A stretch of 64,000 bases of DNA, taken from Coxiellaceae bacterium. Its GTDB lineage: Bacteria; Pseudomonadota; Gammaproteobacteria; UBA9339. The stretch is from assembly GCA_031263085.1 (NCBI GenBank), contig JAISGM010000003.1:1-64000 (forward strand), given 5' to 3'. This document shows positions 41,337 to 53,707 of the stretch, piece by piece. The translations under genes and the position numbers were made by a program. Every line of letters begins with the position of its first letter. Positions within the stretch are counted from its first letter, which is position 1. The notes under the pieces are model-generated. The model worked only from the letters and a program-made list of their open reading frames with translations, searched no databases and was not told the origin of the DNA.

Positions 41337-42482
41337 ATGCAGAAAATAAACAAACGAATTCTAATTTCAGCAGGTGAGTTATCAGGAGATATACACGCAT
41401 CAATTTTAGTTAAAGAAATTACTAAGCTGTCTCCAAAAACAGCGTTCTATGGTATGGGCGGCAAACTAATGCAAGAATCTGGGGTTGATATTCTTGTAGA
41501 TTCTTCTGACTTGAATATTATAGGTGGTATAGAAATTATATCAAAGTTAATTAAATTAATATTGGCTCTACTTACCATGAGAAATAGTATACGTCATAAA
41601 AGTAAACGACCAGATTTATTGATTCTTGTGGATTATCCTGGATTTAATTTGCTTTTAGCAAAGATAGCTAAAAGAGTTGGAGTGAAAGTTCTATACTATA
41701 TTAGTCCAAAAATTTGGGCGTGGAATCGAGGTCGCGTACAAATTATTAAAAAATATGTTGATATAATGGCAGTAATTTTTCCCTTTGAAGTTGAATTTTA
41801 TAAAAAATATGGGATACCTGTATATTTTGTAGGAAATCCCCTTTTAAAAAAGGTCGTGCCTAAACTTTCAAAAGAAACGGCAAAACAAATATTTAATTTA
41901 AATCCTAATTGTAAAATTATCGGTCTGTTTCCTGGAAGTCGTCATAGCGAAATTAGAAGATTATTGCCAATAATGCTTAAAGCCGCACAAATTCTAAAGA
42001 ATAAAGATCCTACTTTGCAGTTTTTATTATCTCAAGCTTCATCTATTACTGATAATGATTTATTACCTTACTTACAAGTAAGTCCTATAAAACCCAAAAT
42101 AATTTCAGGACAAAATTATGATGCCATGCAAGTATGTGATGTTATTATTGCAGCATCAGGAACTATTACTCTAGAAATTACACTCATGAATGTTCCTTTA
42201 GTAATCATTTATACGATGTCATGGATCGAATATCAACTCGCTAAGAATTTAATAAAAATTCCTTATGTTGGTTTATGTAATATTTTAGCAAATAAAAAAA
42301 TAGCACCAGAACTTCTACAAAAAGAAGCATCCCCTATAAAAATCGCTAATACAGTATGCACTATACTAAGTAATAAAAAACTCTATAGGCAAATAAAAAT
42401 TGATTTACAAAATGTAAAAAAATATTTACAAAACAAAGAGAAGATTGATATTTCTAAAGTTATTATGGAAGTATTAAAATAA
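41337..42482 (+). CDS. lpxB: Lipid-A-disaccharide synthase
   Basis: RILISAGELSGDIHASILV; YYISPKIWAWNRGR; GLFPGSRHSEIRRLLPIML. Confidence 0.96.
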   Translation: MQKINKRILISAGELSGDIHASILVKEITKLSPKTAFYGMGGKLMQESGVDILVDSSDLNIIGGIEIISKLIKLILALLTMRNSIRHKSKRPDLLILVDYPGFNLLLAKIAKRVGVKVLYYISPKIWAWNRGRVQIIKKYVDIMAVIFPFEVEFYKKYGIPVYFVGNPLLKKVVPKLSKETAKQIFNLNPNCKIIGLFPGSRHSEIRRLLPIMLKAAQILKNKDPTLQFLLSQASSITDNDLLPYLQVSPIKPKIISGQNYDAMQVCDVIIAASGTITLEITLMNVPLVIIYTMSWIEYQLAKNLIKIPYVGLCNILANKKIAPELLQKEASPIKIANTVCTILSNKKLYRQIKIDLQNVKKYLQNKEKIDISKVIMEVLK

Positions 42483-42710
42483 TAAATTTCACTAGAATCT
42501 GTTGGTTGAAGCGCTTCGTTAGATGCGAATAAGCATATATTCTGGTGATTGTACTTTGTTCAATAGGATATTATTAACCGATGGAATTACTGTAATTTGC
42601 TGTTAAGTATTTTTTTAAAACAAATCCATTTCTGGTTTCAATTCCTTTCCTTGACGTATAATGAATAAGTATGTAACATTGCCTCTCTGTATCTTGAAAG
42701 AGATAATACC

Positions 42711-43442
42711 GTGAAAAAAAATCTATTGTTTCTTTTATTGAGTTTGTCGTTATTAGGTTGTAACAATAAAGAAAACCATGGAGAAATTAGATTTGCTATT
42801 AGTGCAGATTATCCTCCTTTCGAATATCAAGAACGAGGAAAATTTAAAGGTTTTGATATTGATTTGGCGAATCTAATTGCAAAAAAACTAGGTAGAGTGG
42901 CTATTTTTAATAATATGCAATTTGCTACGATATTTCCAGCATTAAGAAATAATCTTGTTGATGCCGCGATTTCTACTTTTACTATTACTAAAGAGAGACA
43001 ATTGAATTTCGATTTTTCTTTGCCTTATTATGATGATAGCGTAGCGATAATTTTTTCTAAAGAAAATCCAATCACAAATAAAACTCAATTAGTTGGTAAA
43101 AAAATTGCATGCCAATTGGGAACCACCATGGAAGTTTGGTTAAAAAATCAACATATTGTTGATGCAACAATTGTTGTTATGGATAGCAGTAATCAAGTAG
43201 TAGAATCTGTAAAGTCTGGGAATGTTGATGTAGGAATTATTGATGCTATTCAAGCAGCAACTTTTAGTTCAAAAAAACCATCCTTAAATTATACTATTAT
43301 TGCTAAATCAAATATAGGTTATGGAATTGTTTTTAAAAAAGGTTCCCCTTTAAAGGATCGGATAAATGAGATTCTTGAATCCTTAATTATTGAAGGAGCA
43401 ATCAAAGAGCTACAGCAAAAATGGTTAAATGGTATTTCATGA
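42711..43442 (+). CDS. Amino-acid ABC transporter substrate-binding lipoprotein
   Basis: Lipobox LSLLGCN; RFAISADYPPFEYQERGKFKGFDIDLANLIAKKLG; followed by permease and ATPase. Confidence 0.93.
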   Translation: MKKNLLFLLLSLSLLGCNNKENHGEIRFAISADYPPFEYQERGKFKGFDIDLANLIAKKLGRVAIFNNMQFATIFPALRNNLVDAAISTFTITKERQLNFDFSLPYYDDSVAIIFSKENPITNKTQLVGKKIACQLGTTMEVWLKNQHIVDATIVVMDSSNQVVESVKSGNVDVGIIDAIQAATFSSKKPSLNYTIIAKSNIGYGIVFKKGSPLKDRINEILESLIIEGAIKELQQKWLNGIS

Positions 43443-44077
43443 AAGAATTATTCTCCCATTTATTTTTTATAGGTAGCGGCATAGGTGTAACCATGTGTCT
43501 CTTGATATGCGGAGGATTTATAGGATTGATTGGAGGAACATTTTTTTCGATATTAAGATATAAAAGAATTGCCATAAAGATACTTAATAAAATTATTTCA
43601 ATTATTAGAGGTACTCCACTTATTTTACAATTGAGTTTTATTTACTTTTCTATTCCAGGATTTTTTGGTATCAGGATCGGTATTGTCGCTTCAGGTATTA
43701 TAGCTTTAGGTATCAATAGCGCTGCATATATGGCTGAAATCATACGAGCAGGAATTCAAAGCCTACCTAGTGGTCAATTTGAGGCGGCGAAAACTTTACA
43801 AATTCCTAATTTCTATATGTGGAAAGATATAATTTTGCCTCAAGTTATTAAAATTATTTTTCCTGCTGTGATAAATGAAATTATTGCTTTACTAAAGGAA
43901 ACAGCATTAATAGCAACTATCGGAGGCATGGATTTTACGAGAAAAGCTCAAATACTAGCTGCAGAGCAATTTACATATTTCATGCCGCTATGTATTGCTG
44001 GGGTGTATTATTATATATGCGTTACTCTGATAGAATTTATAGGAAAAAAAATTGAAAGAAAATGGCAATATGCTTAA
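43439..44077 (+). CDS. Polar amino-acid ABC transporter permease
   Basis: IIRGTPLILQLSFIYF; EIIRAGIQSLPSGQFEAAKTL motif; ATG at 43439 overlaps upstream stop. Confidence 0.94.
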   Translation: MKELFSHLFFIGSGIGVTMCLLICGGFIGLIGGTFFSILRYKRIAIKILNKIISIIRGTPLILQLSFIYFSIPGFFGIRIGIVASGIIALGINSAAYMAEIIRAGIQSLPSGQFEAAKTLQIPNFYMWKDIILPQVIKIIFPAVINEIIALLKETALIATIGGMDFTRKAQILAAEQFTYFMPLCIAGVYYYICVTLIEFIGKKIERKWQYA

Positions 44078-44724
44078 AACTTAGTAATGTTACTAAAAGT
44101 TTCAACAATGTACGAGTGTTAAACGATATTGATTTAGTGGTTAAAAAAAACAGTATCGTTGGCTTGGCTGGATCATCTGGTAGCGGTAAATCCACACTAC
44201 TTAGATGTGTTCAAAAACTGGAAATTATAAATTCTGGTACTATTGAATGCGACAGTAAAATGGGATTTATATTTCAAGATTTTCAACTTTTCCCTCATAT
44301 GACAGTTTTGCAAAATCTTATTTACGCCCCCACTGTCAAAAATAAGATAAAAGACTACACAACAGAAGCTCTAGAAATTCTCAAAAATTTAGGAATTGCT
44401 GATAAAATAAATAATTATCCGCAACAACTTTCTGGTGGGCAGAAACAAAGAGTTGCATTAGCAAGAAGTTTGATTATGCAGCCAGAATTACTTCTTTGTG
44501 ATGAACCTACATCTAATTTGGATGTAGCTACCATCTTTGATGTAGTACATTTATTAACATCAGTAAAAAATATGGGGGTTACTATGATCATCGCTTCTCA
44601 TGATTTGGATTTTTTAACAAAAATTGCTACTAAAATTGTAGTCTTAAAAGAAGGGAAAATTGTTATCGACATTGATCCTAAAATATTAGAAAATCCAATC
44701 TCTTACTTAAAGAAGTACTATTAA
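44062..44724 (+). CDS. Polar amino-acid ABC transporter ATP-binding protein
   Basis: Walker A GSSGSGKST, QQLSGGQKQRVALARSL, Walker B LLLCDEPTSNLD. Confidence 0.95.
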   Translation: MAICLKLSNVTKSFNNVRVLNDIDLVVKKNSIVGLAGSSGSGKSTLLRCVQKLEIINSGTIECDSKMGFIFQDFQLFPHMTVLQNLIYAPTVKNKIKDYTTEALEILKNLGIADKINNYPQQLSGGQKQRVALARSLIMQPELLLCDEPTSNLDVATIFDVVHLLTSVKNMGVTMIIASHDLDFLTKIATKIVVLKEGKIVIDIDPKILENPISYLKKYY

Positions 44725-44819
44725 TAATTAACATATGCTAATGTTTTATAATGTAAACTTGATAATTCCATAAGAAATCTCTATGTTTAAAATAACATTA
44801 TAATATTAAAATTGTGATA

Positions 44820-44892
<73 letters not shown>

Positions 44893-45005
44893 GATAGCCT
44901 TGCGATCTTTTTATGATCGTAACTTCTTAATTGATCCAAGTCAATCTGTAGAGAGTGCAAATCTCAGTAAACTAAATGTAAACAAGTTTCTAAATGAAAT
45001 TTATG

Positions 45006-45818
45006 TTATTTATGTTTTTTGACTACAAGATCAATTTCTTGTAAAACAGTAAGTAGAGATTTTATATCAGTAATTGATAACATATTTGGGCCGTCGCATA
45101 GAGCTTGATCAGGATTAGGATGGGTTTCAATAAATAATCCAGCAATACCAACAGCTATAGCTGCTTTTGCTAAAATAGGAATGAAATCTCGTTTACCTCC
45201 GCTAGCATAACCTATTCCTGGATATTGTACTGAATGTCCAGCATCGAAAATTACCGGACAATTGGTTTCTTTCATAATTTCAAGAGATCGCATATCAACT
45301 ACCAAATTATTATATCCAAATGTTATTCCTCTCTCGCAAACCATAATTTGATTATTGCCTGTGGTCTGCGCTTTTTCTACTACAAACTTCATTTCCCATG
45401 GAGATAGAAACTGTCCTTTCTTGATGTTGACTGGTTTGTTTTGTTCCATAACTCTTTTAATAAAATTAGTTTGACGACATAAGAAGGCAGGGGTTTGTAA
45501 AACATCTACAATTGTGGCTATTTCATCGTATGGAGTATATTCATGTACATCTGTTAAGATCGGTACTTTAATTTCATTTCTAATCTTGTTTAAAATTCTT
45601 AAACTTTCGTAAAATCCCGGTCCCATATAACTATTCGCTGAAGTACGATTAGCTTTTTCAAAGGAAGTTTTGTAAATAAAATTTATTTTTAAACTTGTAG
45701 TAATTTCTTTTAAAAGAAATGCTGATTCAAGTGCAATCTTCTCGCTTTCAATCACACAAGGACCAGCTATTAAAAAAAACGGCTTATCATTACCAATTTC
45801 AAAATTACATATTTTCAT
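45006..45818 (-). CDS. kdsA: 3-deoxy-8-phosphooctulonate synthase (KDO-8-P synthase)
   Basis: FFLIAGPCVIESE; TSFEKANRTSANSYMGPG; TDVHEYTPYDEIATIVDVLQTPAFLCRQT. Confidence 0.97.
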   Translation of the reverse strand: MKICNFEIGNDKPFFLIAGPCVIESEKIALESAFLLKEITTSLKINFIYKTSFEKANRTSANSYMGPGFYESLRILNKIRNEIKVPILTDVHEYTPYDEIATIVDVLQTPAFLCRQTNFIKRVMEQNKPVNIKKGQFLSPWEMKFVVEKAQTTGNNQIMVCERGITFGYNNLVVDMRSLEIMKETNCPVIFDAGHSVQYPGIGYASGGKRDFIPILAKAAIAVGIAGLFIETHPNPDQALCDGPNMLSITDIKSLLTVLQEIDLVVKKHK

Positions 45819-45842
45819 TGTACACCTTTCGTCATATACATA

Positions 45843-47501
<1,659 letters not shown>

Positions 47502-47853
47502 CTAAATAAAGCATATTTTTAAAATTAGTGTTGTAATCAAGAAAATTACGGAAATTTTTATAACGATTCCATCTTAAACTACGTTTTAATATAACATTAA
47601 ATTGGATTAAGGCGCCAGGAAAATCACTTGAACATGAAATACTTTTTCTATCTACAAGAATACGGTACTTTCGAATTTAAAAGAGAATATTTCTGTAAGC
47701 TATAAGTTGGGGATAACTAAAATTTTTTATAAAAATCGAGAATATTTAAAGAGATTTATCATTTAATTGATGAAATACTTCATAGTATTTTGCTTAAATC
47801 TAATTTATGTATATTACACTCGGCATCATTTAGTAACAAAGTTTGCTATTACA

Positions 47854-48915
47854 TTAGTGTAATTTATCTAGAAGCATTAGGCCGATTATAGTGAATATCA
47901 ATAATGGCAACAAAGCCGCTAAAATTGGGGGTACATGATAAACGACACTCATCGGTCCAACGAATTGATGTAAAATATAAAAAACAAAACCAAATATGAT
48001 ACCTACTAACATTCTTAATCCAATGGTAGATCCTCGTAATAAACATAATACAAACGGAATAGCAATCAAAATCATAATCAATGCAGCACAAGGTGTAAAA
48101 ATTCTTTGCCAAAATGCTACTTTATGACTAGCGGTATCTAGCCCGCTTTGGGAGCGATATTTTATGTAGCTATAGAGATCGAGAATATTTTCTTGGTTGG
48201 AATGCATATATTGAATACCAATCAAATCAGGATTTATTTTAAAAGTTGCTTGCTCTTCTGTTACATTAAAACTATTAATTTTATTATCTTGAAACTCAGT
48301 ATACTTAATATTATTAAGTAACCAGCAATTATCCTTATAGATTCCTGTTTTTGCATAACTAATAAATTGTAATTTTTTGTCATTAGTAAATCGATAACGA
48401 GTGATTCCATGAAGTACGCCATTAGAAGCTGAATTAATATTAATAATATCTTGTTTGTCGTATAACCAAATACTCTCCATAGTTAACGATGTTGATTCAC
48501 CAGTTAATGCAGCATTTTTTATATGAATCGATTTACGTTGAGCTATCGGCGATATTATTTCCCCGATTAAAATCATTATGGATAATAAAAGTATAGCCGC
48601 CTTAAGGGCAGCTATAGTAATATCAAATAATGACGCACCAGCTACTCGCATAACAATTAATTCACTATGAGACGTCAATAAACCAAATGCAATTATCGAT
48701 CCAAGTAAACAAGCTATCGGGAAAAATTGATAAAGATCATTAGGTAGCATCAAGAGTACACAAATAAAAATTTTATTTAAACTATAATTATTAACGCCTA
48801 TATTAGGAAATTCGTGCAGAAATTCTACAAACATATGTAAACCAATTAAAAATATAACCACTAATAATGTATAACTAACAATAAATTTAAAAATATATTT
48901 TTCTAATATTTTCAT
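47854..48915 (-). CDS. lptG: LPS export ABC transporter permease LptG
   Basis: YjgP/YjgQ family; second gene of an lptF-lptG pair; SELIVMRVAGAS motif. Confidence 0.88.
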   Translation of the reverse strand: MKILEKYIFKFIVSYTLLVVIFLIGLHMFVEFLHEFPNIGVNNYSLNKIFICVLLMLPNDLYQFFPIACLLGSIIAFGLLTSHSELIVMRVAGASLFDITIAALKAAILLLSIMILIGEIISPIAQRKSIHIKNAALTGESTSLTMESIWLYDKQDIININSASNGVLHGITRYRFTNDKKLQFISYAKTGIYKDNCWLLNNIKYTEFQDNKINSFNVTEEQATFKINPDLIGIQYMHSNQENILDLYSYIKYRSQSGLDTASHKVAFWQRIFTPCAALIMILIAIPFVLCLLRGSTIGLRMLVGIIFGFVFYILHQFVGPMSVVYHVPPILAALLPLLIFTIIGLMLLDKLH

Positions 48916-48945
48916 ATATATAGTGCGTATATTCTAATATCAAGT

Positions 48946-50055
48946 CTACTGTATTTTTGCTCCAAAAATTCGCCACCATCCAAGTTGCTTGCCTAGCAAA
49001 AAAATTGCTAAAATTAGCATTAAACCATGTACCCACCAAATACCTAAAATTAATGGTAATATTCCACGTTTGATCCAAGCTCTTGCTAAAAATAAAAAAT
49101 TAGCATACACAACATACAAAAGTATCGATGGAAATAATTGAGTATAGCGGCCCCGCCCCGAACGAATTTTGCTCATCGGAACACCAATTAAAGTTAAAAT
49201 TAAAGTAGATATAGGCAATGAAAATCTCCATTGCAATTCAGCGGCAGAAGAGCTATTAGCTTGACTGCGTATTAATTCTAACGTAGATATACTACTCTCA
49301 TCTCTGTACCATTCTTTCGCTTCCTGAGAAATTTTGATCCCATATTCATCATACTTAGTTATTTCATAACCTTGCTGTCCTGGAATTCCAGCATAGCGAT
49401 AACCATCTTTAAGAATTATATAAGATTCACCAATTTCATGATTATCTTTAATGTCAGCACTTTTAGCCACTAAAACATATGATGTCTGCTGATCAATCAT
49501 GAGAGGATTGTTTGGATGTTTAATTGCAAAAACATTATAAATTTTTTTTTTGTCACGCGATATAGATTTAATATGAAATATCCATTTGTCCTGAGTAATT
49601 TTACTATTGAAACTGTCTGGTTTAATTACGTCTAATGCAAGAGATGTAGCGCCACTTTTTATATGATCAGAATATTTGTAGATCTTAGGATTAATCCATA
49701 ATGATAAAATGGCTACCAAAGTAGCTACTGCTGAAGCTAATACCAGATTGATGCTTAATAAGCATCTAGGATTCATACCACAAATAGTAAGTACTGTCAT
49801 CTCGCTATCGGCATATAAACGACCATAAGCAAGCAAAATACCCATAAATAAACTAGTTGGTAAAAGAATAGGCGATAAAATAGGAATCTGGAGTAATAAC
49901 GCTACTTTTACTGCCTTACCAGAGAGAGCGCCACTAGCGGCAAAATCCATATAACGTATTAAAATATTACTCAAAAAAACAGCTAGCAATACCACCATTG
50001 ACGCCAACATCGCAGTATAAACTTCATGTATGAGATAACGTGTTACTATCTTCAT
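48946..50055 (-). CDS. lptF: LPS export ABC transporter permease LptF
   Basis: LLPTSLFMGILLAYGRLYADSEMTVLTICGMN motif; upstream of lptG. Confidence 0.9.
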   Translation of the reverse strand: MKIVTRYLIHEVYTAMLASMVVLLAVFLSNILIRYMDFAASGALSGKAVKVALLLQIPILSPILLPTSLFMGILLAYGRLYADSEMTVLTICGMNPRCLLSINLVLASAVATLVAILSLWINPKIYKYSDHIKSGATSLALDVIKPDSFNSKITQDKWIFHIKSISRDKKKIYNVFAIKHPNNPLMIDQQTSYVLVAKSADIKDNHEIGESYIILKDGYRYAGIPGQQGYEITKYDEYGIKISQEAKEWYRDESSISTLELIRSQANSSSAAELQWRFSLPISTLILTLIGVPMSKIRSGRGRYTQLFPSILLYVVYANFLFLARAWIKRGILPLILGIWWVHGLMLILAIFLLGKQLGWWRIFGAKIQ

Positions 50056-51326
50056 TTTATAATTCTTTCACCATCCATATAATCCCATAAAATTTCCGGT
50101 AAACAGATTTGGCCATTACTAGTTTGGTAATTTTCTATTATGGCTGCAAGTGTACGTCCAACCGCTAAACCAGATCCATTCAAAGTATGAAGTAATCCGA
50201 TTTTATTAGACTTCAATGAACGAAATCTTGATTGTAACCTCCGTGTTTGAAATGATTCAAAATTACTACAAGACGAGATCTCACGATATTTCTTTTGTGA
50301 CGGGAACCATACTTCCAAATCATAGGTCTTAGCTGCAGCAAATCCTAATTCACCATCGCATAAAGACATCACGCGATAGGGTAAGTTTAATTTTTGTAAA
50401 ATTTTTTCTGCATGTTTAGTGAGCTCCTCAAAAGCTTCATAGGATGATATCGGTTTTTCAAAACGCACTAATTCAACTTTTTCAAATTGATGCTGCCTAA
50501 TTATACCATGGATATCTTTACCGTAACTACCGACTTCACTACGATAACATGGTGTATGGGCCACATACTTTAATGGTAATTTCTCTTCGACAATAATTTC
50601 CCCTCTTATCAAATTAGTTATGGGTACTTCAGCAGTAGGTATTAAACTATATTTATAGCTGTCTGAAATATTAAATAAATCATCATTAAATTTAGGCAAT
50701 TGACCAGTATTGAATAAACTCGCTCTATTAACTAAATTAGGTACATAAACTTCTTGATAACCATGATCTTCGACATGAGTATCTAGCATAAATTTGATTA
50801 AAGCACGTTGAAGTTTTGCAAGCTTGCCAAACAGAATTACAAATCTAGAGCCAGTAATTTTTGAAGCTCGTTCAAAATCCATCATTCCTAATTTTATTCC
50901 TATGGTAGAATGATCTTGTGGAGTAAAATCAAATATTCGTAATTCACCCCAACATCTTATTTCTATATTGTCTTTACTGTTTTTTCCATTAGGTACAGAT
51001 TCATGTGGCAAATTAGGAATACCACTATAAATATCATGTAATTTCATTAAAATTTCATCAGTCTTTTTTTGTTTTGTTTCTAATTTGATATTTATTTCAT
51101 GCATCTGAATCATAAGAGATGATGTATCCGTATTCATATTTTTAGCATTACCAATCTCTCTTGAATACCGATTACGTTCATTTTGTAAATTTTGTGTTTC
51201 AATTTGAATAATCTTACGCTCTTCTTCGAGAACTTTAATTAAATTAATATCTAATTCAAACCCTCGTTTCTTTAGTCGTTCAGCAGTTACAATAAGTTCT
51301 TGACGAAAACATCTCGCATCTAGCAT
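50052..51326 (-). CDS. serS: Seryl-tRNA synthetase
   Basis: MLDARCFRQ; N-terminal coiled coil; TAEVPITNLIRGEI; EISSCSNFESFQTRRLQSRFR. Confidence 0.97.
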   Translation of the reverse strand: MLDARCFRQELIVTAERLKKRGFELDINLIKVLEEERKIIQIETQNLQNERNRYSREIGNAKNMNTDTSSLMIQMHEINIKLETKQKKTDEILMKLHDIYSGIPNLPHESVPNGKNSKDNIEIRCWGELRIFDFTPQDHSTIGIKLGMMDFERASKITGSRFVILFGKLAKLQRALIKFMLDTHVEDHGYQEVYVPNLVNRASLFNTGQLPKFNDDLFNISDSYKYSLIPTAEVPITNLIRGEIIVEEKLPLKYVAHTPCYRSEVGSYGKDIHGIIRQHQFEKVELVRFEKPISSYEAFEELTKHAEKILQKLNLPYRVMSLCDGELGFAAAKTYDLEVWFPSQKKYREISSCSNFESFQTRRLQSRFRSLKSNKIGLLHTLNGSGLAVGRTLAAIIENYQTSNGQICLPEILWDYMDGERIIK

Positions 51327-51356
51327 AATTTGTAATTTCCATTCAATAGATTATTA

Positions 51357-52661
51357 TTATTTTTTACTTTTTTCGCTAACTAATTGTCGTAAATATTCTA
51401 ATTTTTCGCGAATTTTAATTTCCAAGCCTCGCAAAACTGGTCGATAATACCTGCTTGATGGTAATTCGTTAGGTAAATAGTTTTCATCAACTACATAAGC
51501 ATTATTCTCATTATGAGGATAATGATAATTTTTACCATAACCAAGTTGCTTCATTAATTTAGTTGTACCGTTACGCAAATGTAATGGCACCTCTAATGAA
51601 CCATGAGTTCTTACATCATTCATTGCTTCTTCAAAAGCTATATAAACAGCATTACTTTTAGCAGCGCAAGCCATATAAATGATGGATTGCGCTAATGCTA
51701 ATTCGCCATCTGGAGTACCTAAACGCTCATATACGTTTGCTGCATCAAGTGCTAAAGTAAGAGCTCTTGGATCAGCATTACCTATGTCTTCACTTGCTAT
51801 TCTAATAGTTCTACGTATAACATAATGCGGATCACATCCGCCATCAATTATACGACAAAACCAATATAATGCCGCATCGGGATCGGAACCGCGTATCGCT
51901 TTATGCAGTGCCGAAATTTGATCATAAAATATTTCGCCCTTTTTATCAAAATTACGTAGATTTGTATCCAAAATTTCTGTTAATAATTCATTTGTGATTT
52001 CCCCGTCTTTAGTTTCTATGAAATTGGAGCTAATCTCCAGAAGATTTAAAGCGCGTCTTGCATCACCGTCGGCAATTCTAACAATTTTTCTGCGTACTTC
52101 ATCAGTTATTATTAACTTACGATTACCTAATCCTCTTTCTTTATCGATTAAAGCTTGATTAATTATTTGCAATATATCATCTTCTTGTAATCTCTTGAGT
52201 ACATAGACACGACTACGAGAAAGCAAAGCGTTATTCAATTCAAATGATGGGTTTTCAGTAGTAGCTCCTATTAATGTTAAGAAACCCTCCTCAATTAACG
52301 GCAAAAACGCATCTTGCTGGAATTTATTAAAACGATGCACTTCATCTACAAACAATATAGTAGATTTATTATTTATTTGTCGAATTTCTTTAGCCTTTAT
52401 TACTATCTCGCGAATATCCTTCATTCCAGCAAGTACTGCTGAAATTGTCTCGACATACGCATGAACATTAGTAGCTAATATTTTTGCTAAAGTAGTCTTA
52501 CCACTGCCAGGAGGCCCCCATAGAATCATTGAATGTATTATTCTATTCTCAATAATACGTCTCAGCGGTCTACCAGAACCAAGTAAATGATCTTGGCCAA
52601 CAAATTCATTAATATTACGTGGCCGCATACGTATTGCTAAATGTTGATTGGACGCCACCAT
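51357..52661 (-). CDS. rarA: Replication-associated recombination protein A (RarA/MgsA AAA ATPase)
   Basis: LAIRMRPRNINEFVGQDHLLG; WGPPGSGKTTLAKILA; FVDEVHRFNKFQQDAFLP; likely ATG at 52661. Confidence 0.95.
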   Translation of the reverse strand: MVASNQHLAIRMRPRNINEFVGQDHLLGSGRPLRRIIENRIIHSMILWGPPGSGKTTLAKILATNVHAYVETISAVLAGMKDIREIVIKAKEIRQINNKSTILFVDEVHRFNKFQQDAFLPLIEEGFLTLIGATTENPSFELNNALLSRSRVYVLKRLQEDDILQIINQALIDKERGLGNRKLIITDEVRRKIVRIADGDARRALNLLEISSNFIETKDGEITNELLTEILDTNLRNFDKKGEIFYDQISALHKAIRGSDPDAALYWFCRIIDGGCDPHYVIRRTIRIASEDIGNADPRALTLALDAANVYERLGTPDGELALAQSIIYMACAAKSNAVYIAFEEAMNDVRTHGSLEVPLHLRNGTTKLMKQLGYGKNYHYPHNENNAYVVDENYLPNELPSSRYYRPVLRGLEIKIREKLEYLRQLVSEKSKK

Positions 52662-52864
52662 ATTATGGATCTTGATATACAGATAAATTATTACGAATTC
52701 AATTATTAAGTATATTATGTCTTTAAAAAACAACTCTTGATACACTATACCAGCTATTCATAATAGTAGAATAAAATAATAGTTATTAATAGTTACTATA
52801 TATAAAAATTATAATACTAACATCAGCTGTAGATATAATAGATATATTAATTAGTTAATAATAC

Positions 52865-53217
52865 TGGTGGAGGCGGCGGGTATTGAACCCGCGTCCGCAA
52901 ATCATCAATTTTCGATACTACGTGTGTAGTTCATCTTTAGTTTCATTAGTTGTTAATTGATGAACAAAACAACAACCAACTAGTTTGATTATATCAATAA
53001 AAGTAATGCCAAACACATCACTAATATCGTCTTATGTAAATGACCGCAAGACAAGACGCATAAGAACATCTTGATTACGGATCAGTTGGTTTTTAAGCAA
53101 CCGCTAACGCAAATTTATCATTGGCGTTTATTTTGTTTATAGCCATATTTACGAGTAAGACTATATTCTCGACACGCATCTAGAACCTTACAATTCACGT
53201 CGAATCCATTCGCCCCC
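52865..53217 (-). ncRNA. ssrA: tmRNA (one-piece)
   Basis: 5' GGGGGCGAATGGATTCGACG and 3' ...GCGGACGCGGGTTCAATACCCGCCGCCTCCACCA; tag reading frame GCC AAT GAT AAA TTT GCG TTA GCG GTT GCT TAA (53125 down to 53093) = ANDKFALAVA*. Confidence 0.97.
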
Positions 53218-53241
53218 TAAAATTCAATCAACGTAACACAA

Positions 53242-53646
53242 CTATTTAGCTATATCTTTAATTTTTTTCAAGGCTCGTATCTTAATTACGTTACGAGCAG
53301 GTTTTGCCGCAAACATCATGGATTCACCAGTGAAAGGATTTATTCCATGATGAGCTTTAGTGGCAGGTTTATTAACAACTCTAAACTTCGCTATGCCTGG
53401 TAAAGTAAATTCTCCAACACCACTACGTTTTCTAAGATGAGACGCCATAATCTCAAATAAAGAATCCAGCATCAAACTAGTTTCTTTCTTGCTTAAACAA
53501 GTCATTTCAGCAATGGAAGTAACAATTTTTGATTTATTAAACGGTTCGCTTACCTTAACTGAACGAATACATGGTTTACATTTCATTATTACTTTTTTTG
53601 CAATCTTACTGGTTACTTTCTTGCTTTTCTTAGTCTTTTTTGGCAT
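53242..53646 (-). CDS. HU/IHF family DNA-binding protein with Lys-rich N-terminal extension
   Basis: MPKKTKKSKKVTSKIAKKV tail; HU core KSKIVTSIAEMTCLSKKETSLMLDSLFEIMASHL..GEFTLPGIAKFRVVNKPATKAHHGINPFTGESMMFAAKPARNVIKIRALK. Confidence 0.9.
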   Translation of the reverse strand: MPKKTKKSKKVTSKIAKKVIMKCKPCIRSVKVSEPFNKSKIVTSIAEMTCLSKKETSLMLDSLFEIMASHLRKRSGVGEFTLPGIAKFRVVNKPATKAHHGINPFTGESMMFAAKPARNVIKIRALKKIKDIAK

Positions 53647-53707
53647 AACTTCCCTCATTAATTAATGAATAACATCATCTACACTATCACAACTTTATTA
53701 CTAAAAT

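Noticed and set aside
47700-47720. TGGGGATAA, one mismatch from a DnaA box, in the pyrG-lptG gap
   Set aside because: Single near-match in AT-rich sequence; no box cluster, AT-rich unwinding repeats or dnaA/dnaN/gidA neighbours, so not called as oriC.
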